33,027 nucleotides of DNA, taken from assembly GCA_947495975.1 (NCBI GenBank), contig CANMBE010000021.1:1-33027 (forward strand). Direction: 5' to 3'. Positions 25,788-33,027 of this stretch are shown here, one piece after another; within the stretch, counting starts at the first letter, position 1; the number at the start of each line of letters is the position of its first letter. A program made the translations under genes and the position numbers. The notes under the pieces were generated by a model. That model searched no databases. It was not told the DNA's origin and saw only the letters and a program-made list of their open reading frames with translations. The DNA is from Ignavibacteria bacterium (lineage in GTDB: Bacteria > Bacteroidota > Ignavibacteria > Kapaibacteriales > Kapaibacteriaceae).

Positions 25788-25916
25788 ATGGCGAATCCTT
25801 CCGCATCATACTTCCGCATCATATACGATATGTATAAAAGGTCTGTCTATCGGTTTTGCAGGCGCATGCTCACTGACGAGGCGGCCGCAAAAATGGTGAA
25901 AACGGGTTGGGAATAA
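25788..25916 (+). pseudogene. Truncated ECF sigma factor (region 2 fragment)
   Basis: A 42-codon frame starting at ATG 25788 contains FRIIYDMYKRSVYRFCRRM followed by LTDEAAAK. This is the opening of region 2 of an extracytoplasmic-function sigma-70 factor (consensus like F..LYD.Y...VYRFC.RML.DE..AED). It then diverges (MVKTGWE) and stops at TAA 25914-25916, exactly where the conserved DL.Q..F segment should follow. In another frame just beyond, EIWQAHRSSST loosely recalls the next part, so a deletion or frameshift is possible. Regions 3 and 4 are not found before the next gene at 26075, so it cannot be a working sigma factor. Confidence 0.6.
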
Positions 25917-25982
25917 TGAGATTTGGCAGGCTCACCGATCAAGTTCGACTTAAAAAGAGGATATCCCTGTCAATTGGGACCG

Positions 25983-26024
25983 TTGCTGGCATTCAAATCA
26001 CTCTATAATGGTTTCAAAACCATT
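25983..26024 (+). promoter_or_regulatory. Putative promoter with overlapping inverted repeat
   Basis: A perfect TATAAT lies at 26004-26009, with TTGCTG at 25983-25988 (15-base spacing, shorter than ideal). Overlapping the -10 is a perfect 8-base inverted repeat, AATGGTTT-CA-AAACCATT at 26007-26024, which could be an operator. It lies 50 bases upstream of the Asp-box gene start. Bacteroidota housekeeping promoters differ from the E. coli consensus, so the -35/-10 call is weak; the inverted repeat is directly visible. Confidence 0.35.
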
Positions 26025-26074
26025 GTATATTGCGCTACCAGTGCTGTAACGAAATTGTAAAAGAGGAACATCGA

Positions 26075-28087
26075 ATGAACCGTTTTGTGACGCGATTCCA
26101 TATGCTCAATGTTGCGCTCGGGCTAGTTCTAGCGTGCGTAGCATTGCCCGCCCAAACTGTACTTGGGACCCAACGTTTAACCATTCCGCGTGCCACAGAA
26201 TCCGTGAATTCGCCCGTACGCCAGTCAGTTGGTAAAGTTTCAACAAATGGCGGCGAGCCAGAACTCCGCGTAGCAATGAGCTCGCCCGTTCTTCGCGCAA
26301 CAATGCCAAAGCTCGTAGATGCGGTGCAAGCTGAGTTGCCAGGTATTGAGGTAGGCTTTACCTATTACGACTTTCAAACAAACTCCGCTATGTCTAATCG
26401 TCTTGTATATACAGCAGACGGTCCTGACAAATACGTGCAGATGGTGTGGATGGTATCGAAAGATTCTACCCGTGATATCACAACGCGTATCCCTGGATTT
26501 GCTGGGAACAAACGTGGAACACACTACACGTTCCTAGAGGTTGGTAATCCTGACCAGCCGGCGCTTGGAATCGAAGACTGGTCCAAGGTGGAAACCCTTC
26601 GCGCTGGATGGCCGTCAATTGTTCAATACAAAGATGGTCTGATCGGTACACCTTCACATACACCTGTCAGTTTCTATGGCAACTCTGGTGTTGGCGATCA
26701 GCCAATTCTCTACAAAAATGTAACGGCACCTGCAGACTCTGCTGTGTGGGCTCGTGCTGCTGTAGATGGTCAGGGAAACACGCACCTCATCTATAACCGC
26801 ACAATTACTGGGCAAGGAAATCAGCTTGCATATCGCAGGTCAACAGATGGTGGTTTTACGTGGGGCAGCGAAACGATCTTTACTGGAGCAAGTGCTCCTG
26901 AAGGGGCTCTTCCAAATGGAGCTGGCGGAGATACCTATGCTGTTACGGCTCGGGGGGATAAGGTTGTTATCCTTTATACCGATAACTCGGTGCGTATGCT
27001 TTCGCGGACGTCAACAGATGGCGGCGCAACGTGGCCTTCTACAGGTGCGCGTGTAATCTTTTCTCCGAATTATTCCGATATCGACTCATCAAGGAATGAA
27101 TTTGGAACATTCGAAGTGTTTTCTGACACTGTTCTAACACCCAACGCACATCTTGATGTGATCATAGACGGAGATGGAGTTTCGCATTACGTAGTTGGTG
27201 TAGTGCCATCGTACGTTATTCGCAAGGACACTCTTGGAACGCGTTCAGGATTGATCTACATTCTCAACACACGTCAGAATATGAGAACCCTCGGAATGCT
27301 CTACACTAGCGAGGGCGATTCGTTGCTGTATCGCATGGCTCCGCCGTGTGGATCTGCATGGGACGGAAACGGATACCCAATGAATCTTCGTGGATTTGAT
27401 GGCTCAAGCCGGTGGCCGCAGCTTGGCATCAATGCAGCGAATGATATTTACTGCGTGTACGGATCGTGGAAGAATGGCGACACCAAGAATATCTTCTCAG
27501 ATACTTCAGGTGGCAACCAACAAAATGAACCAGACACGTTGTCACAAGTAGACGCGTTGAATGGTCACGTTTGGGCAACCTACAAACCAGCAGGCGTAAA
27601 TATCTGGTCTGTCCCAACTGACGTTACGCCCGTTGGCGTTAACTGTCAATACGGAACATTGTGCGATGAAGTCATCAACGGCCGCATGTACCTGGGATAT
27701 AGCGCTAGCGTTAATCCAGGAGATGGTGTTACAAATGTTGAAATGCCTGCCGATGCCGCAAAAGTAATGATGTTAGCATTCGACGTTTCAAAACTTGCAG
27801 TGGTCAATAGTGTTAACGAGTCACAAACTCTAGATGCCGCTATCAGCATCATGCCAAACCCTGCACATGACGTTGCAACTATTCGCATTAAAACTGTAAC
27901 TGCTGGCCGAGTGACCGTGTCCATTCACTCAACGCTAGGAGAGACCGTAATGACATCGCAAAGCCCTGATCAATCTGGCACCTTTGACCTCGTTGTTGCT
28001 ACTCAAAATTTGAGTGCCGGAACGTATCACTGTATTGTTGAGCAACATGGTGCACGAACTGTAGTGCCCCTTGTAGTTGTTCGTTGA
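26075..28087 (+). CDS. Asp-box (BNR) secreted protein with T9SS sorting domain
   Basis: The start at 26075 has AAGAGG ten bases upstream and gives a signal peptide (MNRFVTRFHMLNVALGLVLA, cut after LPA before QTV); an in-frame ATG at 26030 would put 15 extra residues before it. The 670-residue product contains two Asp-box hairpins, STDGGFTW (about residue 258) and STDGGATW (about 312), which mark sialidase- or BNR-type propeller blades. The sialidase arginine triad and FRIP motif are not evident, so it is likely a non-enzymatic propeller. Residues 588-670 (ISIMPNPAHDVATIRIK, VSIHSTLGETVMTS, LSAGTYHCIVEQHG) form a T9SS type A sorting domain. It precedes a TonB-dependent receptor by 50 bases and is probably exported to the surface; it may work with the receptor, though this is inferred from position only. 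Confidence 0.85.
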   Translation: MNRFVTRFHMLNVALGLVLACVALPAQTVLGTQRLTIPRATESVNSPVRQSVGKVSTNGGEPELRVAMSSPVLRATMPKLVDAVQAELPGIEVGFTYYDFQTNSAMSNRLVYTADGPDKYVQMVWMVSKDSTRDITTRIPGFAGNKRGTHYTFLEVGNPDQPALGIEDWSKVETLRAGWPSIVQYKDGLIGTPSHTPVSFYGNSGVGDQPILYKNVTAPADSAVWARAAVDGQGNTHLIYNRTITGQGNQLAYRRSTDGGFTWGSETIFTGASAPEGALPNGAGGDTYAVTARGDKVVILYTDNSVRMLSRTSTDGGATWPSTGARVIFSPNYSDIDSSRNEFGTFEVFSDTVLTPNAHLDVIIDGDGVSHYVVGVVPSYVIRKDTLGTRSGLIYILNTRQNMRTLGMLYTSEGDSLLYRMAPPCGSAWDGNGYPMNLRGFDGSSRWPQLGINAANDIYCVYGSWKNGDTKNIFSDTSGGNQQNEPDTLSQVDALNGHVWATYKPAGVNIWSVPTDVTPVGVNCQYGTLCDEVINGRMYLGYSASVNPGDGVTNVEMPADAAKVMMLAFDVSKLAVVNSVNESQTLDAAISIMPNPAHDVATIRIKTVTAGRVTVSIHSTLGETVMTSQSPDQSGTFDLVVATQNLSAGTYHCIVEQHGARTVVPLVVVR

Positions 28088-28136
28088 TCCTCCCTAAATA
28101 AAGTAACTGTCCATCGAGTCCTTCAGGAGTAGATTC

Positions 28137-31100
28137 ATGGTACGTCAGTACCTCCTTGTTGCGATCCTACTAACAGCCACCTTCACGTCATCGTGGGCTG
28201 GGATCACCGGTATTCTTGCCGGGAAAGTCACAGATAAAGATGGCAAGCCAGTTCCGGGTGCCACCGTAAAGGTAATGGAGACCACTCGCGGTGGGATCAC
28301 AAAGTTGGATGGAAAGTATACGATTGTGAACATCACGGCAGGGTCCTATGATGTTCGCGTTACTTCAGTTGGCTTTGATACTGTTCTCCAGCGCGTGTCA
28401 ATCATTTCTGACCAAACATTGACCATGAACTTTACACTCGCTCAGGGTGGAGTCCTAAAGAGGGCTGTGATCGTTAATGCAGACAGAGAAATGATTAGAA
28501 AAACAGACGTTGGAACATCGCGCGTGATCAGTGGCGATGACGCAACGAAGGTTGCGCGTGATAACCTAGCATCTGTGCTCGGTCTAACGGCAAGTATTCG
28601 ACCGTCCGGTAACAACTTTGTTGTTCGTGGATCTCGCACTACTGAAACGCAAGTACTTGTTGATGGACTCACGGTAACAGATCAATTCACAGGTGGTCTG
28701 GGTAACTCTGGCTCTACTGTTTCAGCGGCAATGCCTAGCCCTTACGCTACGCAAGAAGTGCAAGCACAAACTGGTGGATTTGGTGCTGAATATGGGAACG
28801 CCATCGGTGGTATCGTAAACACCGTTGTGAAGACAGGAAAGACAGACAGATTTGACGGCCTCGTTCGCTGGCGGAAAGACGTGCCATTCATGTTTGGTAC
28901 AGCAGGAAATGGTGTGGACGCCGGTTATCCTCTAGAGGATGTGGTAGACGTTACCTTGGGTGGGCCATTGGGTTTTAACAAGTCAACGTTCTTCATTGCT
29001 GTTCGCAATACCTATCAAACACACCGGAATTTTGGATTGCAAGTACTAGACCCAGTTGGTAACAACCTTGGTATGCAACCGAACAACCGTACGTGGTCTC
29101 GGAATATCACAGGCCGCCTGAGGTTCCAACTTGATGATGACATTGCTCTTCTTGTTGGTGGTATGTATGGGCTTGTAAATGGTGAACGTAACGGTTGGGG
29201 CTGGTTGTATGCAAACGATCAGGGAATTATGACAGATCAATCTGGTAATCCTCTGCCGGGTGCTCAATCAAATGGTATTCCTGAGCGTAACGCCAAACAA
29301 ATTGTCGTTCAGGAGTTCAGTACGAATGCGTTCGCTCAAATCAACCATACCCTTGGCTCAAATACCGTCTACGAGATACGCGGTTCATACAACGGTAAAA
29401 CAACAGAGACAGGAAAACGCAAGACATTTGACACTGTAGACGGCAAGGTTGTTGGGGCAAGCCTCGCTCCTAACATCATCAATGGATTTGACATCTATTA
29501 CCCTGAAGATAGAATGTCGTTCAATGACTCTTCCTACATCAATGGTGAGTCAAACAAAATTCTTGATCAATACGACTATCTCCGTCAGACTGCCTACACA
29601 GAGGATGGATACGTAAAAATTGAGACCACAAAGCGTAATCCATTAACTGGATATGTAGAAGGCCCACCAGACTTTCAGTCAACAAATAATCCATACGGCT
29701 TGTACAGCTTCTTTGCTTCGCATGGCAATGAAGGTGGGGTTGAATTCCGGAATGCAACATTCTTCCAGTTGGATGGTAACATCACAAGCACAACTGAGTT
29801 TGGCGAAACACGTCACGTCTTCAAAGCAGGGTTTGAATTCCGGTCATTGAAACTAGCGCGCCACTCTAATGGCTCGCCGTGGGACGGATCGCCATTCTAC
29901 GACGTGTATGGTGATCTCTATGGTGGTAATCTCTATTTCGATACACAGAGTAGCGATCCGGCAGCGCTTGCCGCTAAGGCGGAATCTGAAAAGCCATACA
30001 CTCCTACGACTGGTGCTTTGTTCGTCCAAGATCAGATTATTTTTAAGGGGCTAGTTTTTACGCCTGGAGTTCGAGTAGACTACATTAATGCAGACGCACT
30101 GTATCGCACGAGTTACGATGCCTTTCGCCCCTTTGGCGATGCAACTGGATTTGCCAAGGTTGATGCAAAACTCTACATAAGTCCACGCATTTCTATCACC
30201 TTCCCGATGTCAGATCGCCAGAACTTTCAGCTTTCATATGGCATCTATTATCAAGCTCCGCCATGGTCTGACTTCTACGACTCTTTCAACGCATTCCAGC
30301 TCCGCGGAAGCCAAGTTCTTGGCAACCCCAATATGGAAATGCAGAGAACGAATCAATACCAAGTTGCATATAACCATCAACTCAATGATGAACTTGCCTT
30401 GACGGTTACTGGCTACTACAAGGACATTTACAATCAATCTGGGCTTGCCTACGTGCGCGTAGTTCCAATTCCATTCTTCCAAAGAGTCCTCGCAGATTAT
30501 GGAAGTTCGCGTGGTCTTGAGCTAACATTTCAAAGACGACTAACGGATAATTGGCAATTCAATATCAACTACACATTGAGCTCAGCACGAGGAACCGCTA
30601 ACTCGAACTCAACGGCTGTAGCGCTAGACCCATATACAAACGACCCAGCGTATCCAATTACAGACTTTCCACTTGATTTTGATATCCGCAATCGAGTGAA
30701 CGCGCAAGTCGGTTTTAATTGGGGTAATGATGAAGGCCCGTCTATTGGTGGAATAGCGTTTCTTGAGTATTTCACAATCAATGTCTCTGGGTCTTGGCAA
30801 TCAGGATTGCCATATACGCCAGTCAATCTCAGGGGGCAATCTGCAGGCGAAATCAATTCGGCAAGATTCCCTTCCACCTGGAATTCGGAAATGCGCATTA
30901 CTCGTACGATTCCGTTAGCCGATATTTTGGGTGGTAATACAGCAGTTGACATTTCCCTGGACGTAACAAACCTTTTCAACTTCACTGGGGCAATTGGATT
31001 CTATCCAACAACAGGTAGCCCAGATCTAGATGGAAATGCACTTGCACGCCAGCCTTCTGATTTTCCTGCTGTGACCTATTATAAAGACGCCGATCCGGGG

Positions 31101-31304
31101 AATAAGGCAACCATTTCTACTAATCAATACGATCGTGTTGGTAAGCGTCTGTATCAGCCGCTTGTCGATTTCAACTGTGACGGACGCGTTACTTCTGAAG
31201 AGACGTACATGGGTTATCTGCAATACAAGGACGACGTGATTGCTCGCCGTGGCAACTATCAATATCCGCGCACAGCGTATTTCGCTGTTGCATTCCGATT
31301 CTGA
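28137..31304 (+). CDS. TonB-dependent outer-membrane receptor
   Basis: The 1055-residue protein has a signal peptide cut after SWA (about residue 21), then a carboxypeptidase-regulatory-like domain (about 26-100: LAGKVTDKDGKPVPGATVKV, YDVRVTSVGFDTVL), a plug domain (about 118-225: FVVRGSRTTETQVLVDGLTV, GGFGAEYGNAIGGIVNTVVK) and a 22-strand-type barrel to the end, closing with RTAYFAVAFRF and a terminal Phe as needed for BAM recognition. AGGAG lies about nine bases before the ATG. Such receptors import large or scarce ligands using TonB energy; the ligand is unknown. No SusD partner is present, which argues against a standard glycan-utilisation locus. Near residue 1009 an EF-hand-like loop (DFNCDGRVTSEE) precedes the last strands. 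The next gene follows by 47 bases and is likely co-transcribed. Confidence 0.92.
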   Translation: MVRQYLLVAILLTATFTSSWAGITGILAGKVTDKDGKPVPGATVKVMETTRGGITKLDGKYTIVNITAGSYDVRVTSVGFDTVLQRVSIISDQTLTMNFTLAQGGVLKRAVIVNADREMIRKTDVGTSRVISGDDATKVARDNLASVLGLTASIRPSGNNFVVRGSRTTETQVLVDGLTVTDQFTGGLGNSGSTVSAAMPSPYATQEVQAQTGGFGAEYGNAIGGIVNTVVKTGKTDRFDGLVRWRKDVPFMFGTAGNGVDAGYPLEDVVDVTLGGPLGFNKSTFFIAVRNTYQTHRNFGLQVLDPVGNNLGMQPNNRTWSRNITGRLRFQLDDDIALLVGGMYGLVNGERNGWGWLYANDQGIMTDQSGNPLPGAQSNGIPERNAKQIVVQEFSTNAFAQINHTLGSNTVYEIRGSYNGKTTETGKRKTFDTVDGKVVGASLAPNIINGFDIYYPEDRMSFNDSSYINGESNKILDQYDYLRQTAYTEDGYVKIETTKRNPLTGYVEGPPDFQSTNNPYGLYSFFASHGNEGGVEFRNATFFQLDGNITSTTEFGETRHVFKAGFEFRSLKLARHSNGSPWDGSPFYDVYGDLYGGNLYFDTQSSDPAALAAKAESEKPYTPTTGALFVQDQIIFKGLVFTPGVRVDYINADALYRTSYDAFRPFGDATGFAKVDAKLYISPRISITFPMSDRQNFQLSYGIYYQAPPWSDFYDSFNAFQLRGSQVLGNPNMEMQRTNQYQVAYNHQLNDELALTVTGYYKDIYNQSGLAYVRVVPIPFFQRVLADYGSSRGLELTFQRRLTDNWQFNINYTLSSARGTANSNSTAVALDPYTNDPAYPITDFPLDFDIRNRVNAQVGFNWGNDEGPSIGGIAFLEYFTINVSGSWQSGLPYTPVNLRGQSAGEINSARFPSTWNSEMRITRTIPLADILGGNTAVDISLDVTNLFNFTGAIGFYPTTGSPDLDGNALARQPSDFPAVTYYKDADPGNKATISTNQYDRVGKRLYQPLVDFNCDGRVTSEETYMGYLQYKDDVIARRGNYQYPRTAYFAVAFRF

Positions 31305-31351
31305 TCCGCGGCCAACAATCAATAAAAACGAATTAGAACAATGGAGATGTC

Positions 31352-33027
31352 ATGACTCAACGATGGATACTGGGTACGACTGTTGCAGCCTTGCTTATCA
31401 TTGGAAACCTAGCCATTAGTGCTGGGACCAAGGGTACCGCCTCAAAGCCAACAGTAAAACGTGCAGACAAAAGTGGTGAAAGTGTACAACGTGCGCCGAG
31501 AGGAGTATTTGATCTGCAGCGCAATGTTGTATCAAACATTGACCTTCAAACAACGAACTATGGCATTGTTGGCTTTGACGTGCTCAACAATGTTGGGGGC
31601 ACATTCTGGCCTCGCGGACGCCGTAATCAATACATTTTTGCCGGCGGTGCGTGGTTTGGCACGCGTAAACGTCCACCTGGATCTGACTCTCTTCGTAAGC
31701 GAGTAATGATCACCTATAACCCAAACTCGGGCACATCGTGGATGGTACCAGGTACTATTGAAGACGGTGAAGCAGTGAATACTACTTCTGCGCTAGGAAT
31801 CAACAAGTATCGCACGTATTTCTCAACGGATTTTAGCTCAAACGAGGGCGTAGATTTTCAGAACCCAACTTTTCCCCGCTGGCCATTGTGGGATACATCC
31901 CCAACGGATACTATTCGCTATAATAATTATTACGGCGACTATGTTAGTGACCCTGCTGCGAGGTTTAAAGCAAACTACAACAAGGGGCCAGCCTTTATCT
32001 CTGAAGAAGATATTTTCTGCACCTATAAAGACACAGATCTAGACTACTATGAAGGCGGCATCGCGAAGCGCAAAGCCGAGGGATTCCCGCTTGGTATGCA
32101 GATTGAACAGATTATCTATTCTTGGGGTTTTGGAGACTATGCAGACTTCATGTTCTTGAAGTATCTGTTTATTCACCCTAAGAAGTACGGCGACACTCTT
32201 TTTGACTGTTGGATGGCCGCAGTTCAAGATGTTGATATTGCTCTTCAGACCAATTCTTCGGCAGGTGCACAGAATGACCGCGCAAGGTACTACGCGGAAG
32301 ACCCAGCGCTCAATCTTGCTGTGCAGTGGACAAACCCTGATCGTGGTGAAGCGGGTCAAGGATTCGGCTACCTTGGTTTCAACTTCCTCGAGTCTCCAGC
32401 AATTGACGCAGAAAAATATCTGCGCAAGGACAAGAAACAGTTCGCGTTAAATGAACAGCTTGGTCTGCAAACAATGCGAAACTGGCCGATTACGGAAGAT
32501 CCAATCGAGAATGAAGACCGATATAATTTTATCTCAAGGGGAAATAAGGACGAAGATAATGGCCCAGGCGACAGGCGATTGATGATGGCAACAGGTCCAT
32601 TTAATATGCGCCCGGGCGACTCAGCTCGCATTGTTGTTGGGATTATTCTTGCGGGAACAGTATCTGGAGGTGATGCCACCGGTACAACTGAGGACTTGGC
32701 TGAGCTCATCCGAAAAGTAAAGTTTGCCCAGTTTGTTTATGACAATCAGTTTAGAGCTCCTAAGCCGCCTGAGACATCAATAATCAAGGGCGCACCTAAA
32801 GGCTCGGCAAATGGCTACAACACCTTCCTCACAATTCCGCTTGAGGGATTTCTATCGCTAAACAATTCAATTGCTATTCAGTGGGATTCCACTTCTGAAT
32901 TGTCTATTGATACTTTGGAGCGTGGCCTCGACTTCATGGGGTATCGCATCTATCGTGCTAGGCGTACAGATCAAGATACCTTCGCAGTGGACTATCAGGC
33001 GAACGCACGGAAGGGACCGCTATCTTG
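31352..33027 (+). CDS. Secreted protein downstream of TonB receptor (partial, cut by window end)
   Basis: An open frame starts at ATG 31352 and runs without a stop to the window edge (558 codons seen). It begins with a signal peptide (MTQRWILGTTVAALLIIG, cut near ISA before GTK). The body contains GIVGFDVLNNVGGTFWPRG, YIFAGGAWFGTRKR, GFGYLGFNFLESPAID and FNMRPGDSARIVVGIILAG. It appears to enter a fibronectin-like region (IAIQWDSTSE, GLDFMGYRIYRARR) near the cut. Large exported proteins of this type are often found just after TonB-dependent receptors with carboxypeptidase-like domains in this lineage, but I do not know a named function. A T9SS sorting domain may lie beyond the window. ATGGAGATGTC just upstream contains GGAG at a good distance from the start. 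Confidence 0.85.
   Translation, partial: MTQRWILGTTVAALLIIGNLAISAGTKGTASKPTVKRADKSGESVQRAPRGVFDLQRNVVSNIDLQTTNYGIVGFDVLNNVGGTFWPRGRRNQYIFAGGAWFGTRKRPPGSDSLRKRVMITYNPNSGTSWMVPGTIEDGEAVNTTSALGINKYRTYFSTDFSSNEGVDFQNPTFPRWPLWDTSPTDTIRYNNYYGDYVSDPAARFKANYNKGPAFISEEDIFCTYKDTDLDYYEGGIAKRKAEGFPLGMQIEQIIYSWGFGDYADFMFLKYLFIHPKKYGDTLFDCWMAAVQDVDIALQTNSSAGAQNDRARYYAEDPALNLAVQWTNPDRGEAGQGFGYLGFNFLESPAIDAEKYLRKDKKQFALNEQLGLQTMRNWPITEDPIENEDRYNFISRGNKDEDNGPGDRRLMMATGPFNMRPGDSARIVVGIILAGTVSGGDATGTTEDLAELIRKVKFAQFVYDNQFRAPKPPETSIIKGAPKGSANGYNTFLTIPLEGFLSLNNSIAIQWDSTSELSIDTLERGLDFMGYRIYRARRTDQDTFAVDYQANARKGPLS

Noticed and set aside
26820-27060. Reading the Asp-box protein as a sialidase
   Set aside because: Only two Asp boxes are present and the arginine triad and FRIP-like motif are not visible, so an enzyme call is not supported.
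1-33027. CRISPR arrays, origins, riboswitches
   Set aside because: No regularly spaced repeats, DnaA-box cluster or known riboswitch pattern was seen on either strand by eye.

Overview
The window looks like a chromosomal segment from a member of the Bacteroidota/Chlorobi (FCB) lineage. Four or five large exported proteins end in C-terminal domains of the type IX secretion (T9SS) kind. There is a TonB-dependent receptor with an N-terminal carboxypeptidase-regulatory-like domain, FG-GAP/ASPIC, GEVED and beta-helix surface proteins, tRNAs without an encoded CCA, and generally weak Shine-Dalgarno sequences. A Kapabacteria- or Ignavibacteria-like organism is my guess from this gene style; no marker in the window settles it.

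Region 1 (about 1-8260) is accessory DNA. It holds two convergent gene sets, each with a small cysteine-rich secreted protein followed by a roughly 735-residue propeller-like secreted protein: 237-3271 on the plus strand, and 6860-3364 on the minus strand with one extra small T9SS-tailed protein at its head. Three clusters of a degenerate TGGTCA...CGGAAT repeat, resembling IS21-family end repeats, lie at 46-115, 3305-3360 and 8181-8256. The 1.4 kb from 6861 to 8307 has no intact gene; it contains a decayed IS66-type transposase tail and other broken frames. The extra small gene appears damaged at its 5' end, next to the putative IS66 terminus.

Region 2 (8267-10514) is core housekeeping DNA: a terminator and tRNA-Arg(ACG), ribosomal protein S20 (rpsT), N-acetylmuramic acid 6-phosphate etherase (murQ), a DedA-family membrane protein and tRNA-Leu(UAA).

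Region 3 (10548-19842) carries two very large exported proteins: a double FG-GAP/VCBS protein with an ASPIC/UnbV domain, and an 1827-residue mosaic with GEVED, Ig-like, beta-helix, Rossmann-like and T9SS sorting domains. It ends in a strong hairpin terminator.

Region 4 (19851-25770) is a tight four-gene operon: apolipoprotein N-acyltransferase (lnt), an active M16 zinc peptidase, an inactive M16 partner fused to a LolA-like domain, and a Yip1-like membrane protein. This points to a cell-envelope or lipoprotein-linked role. Just downstream is a 42-codon fragment of an ECF sigma factor.

Region 5 (26075-33027) is an outer-surface cluster: an Asp-box (BNR) T9SS protein, a large TonB-dependent receptor, and a secreted protein cut by the window end.
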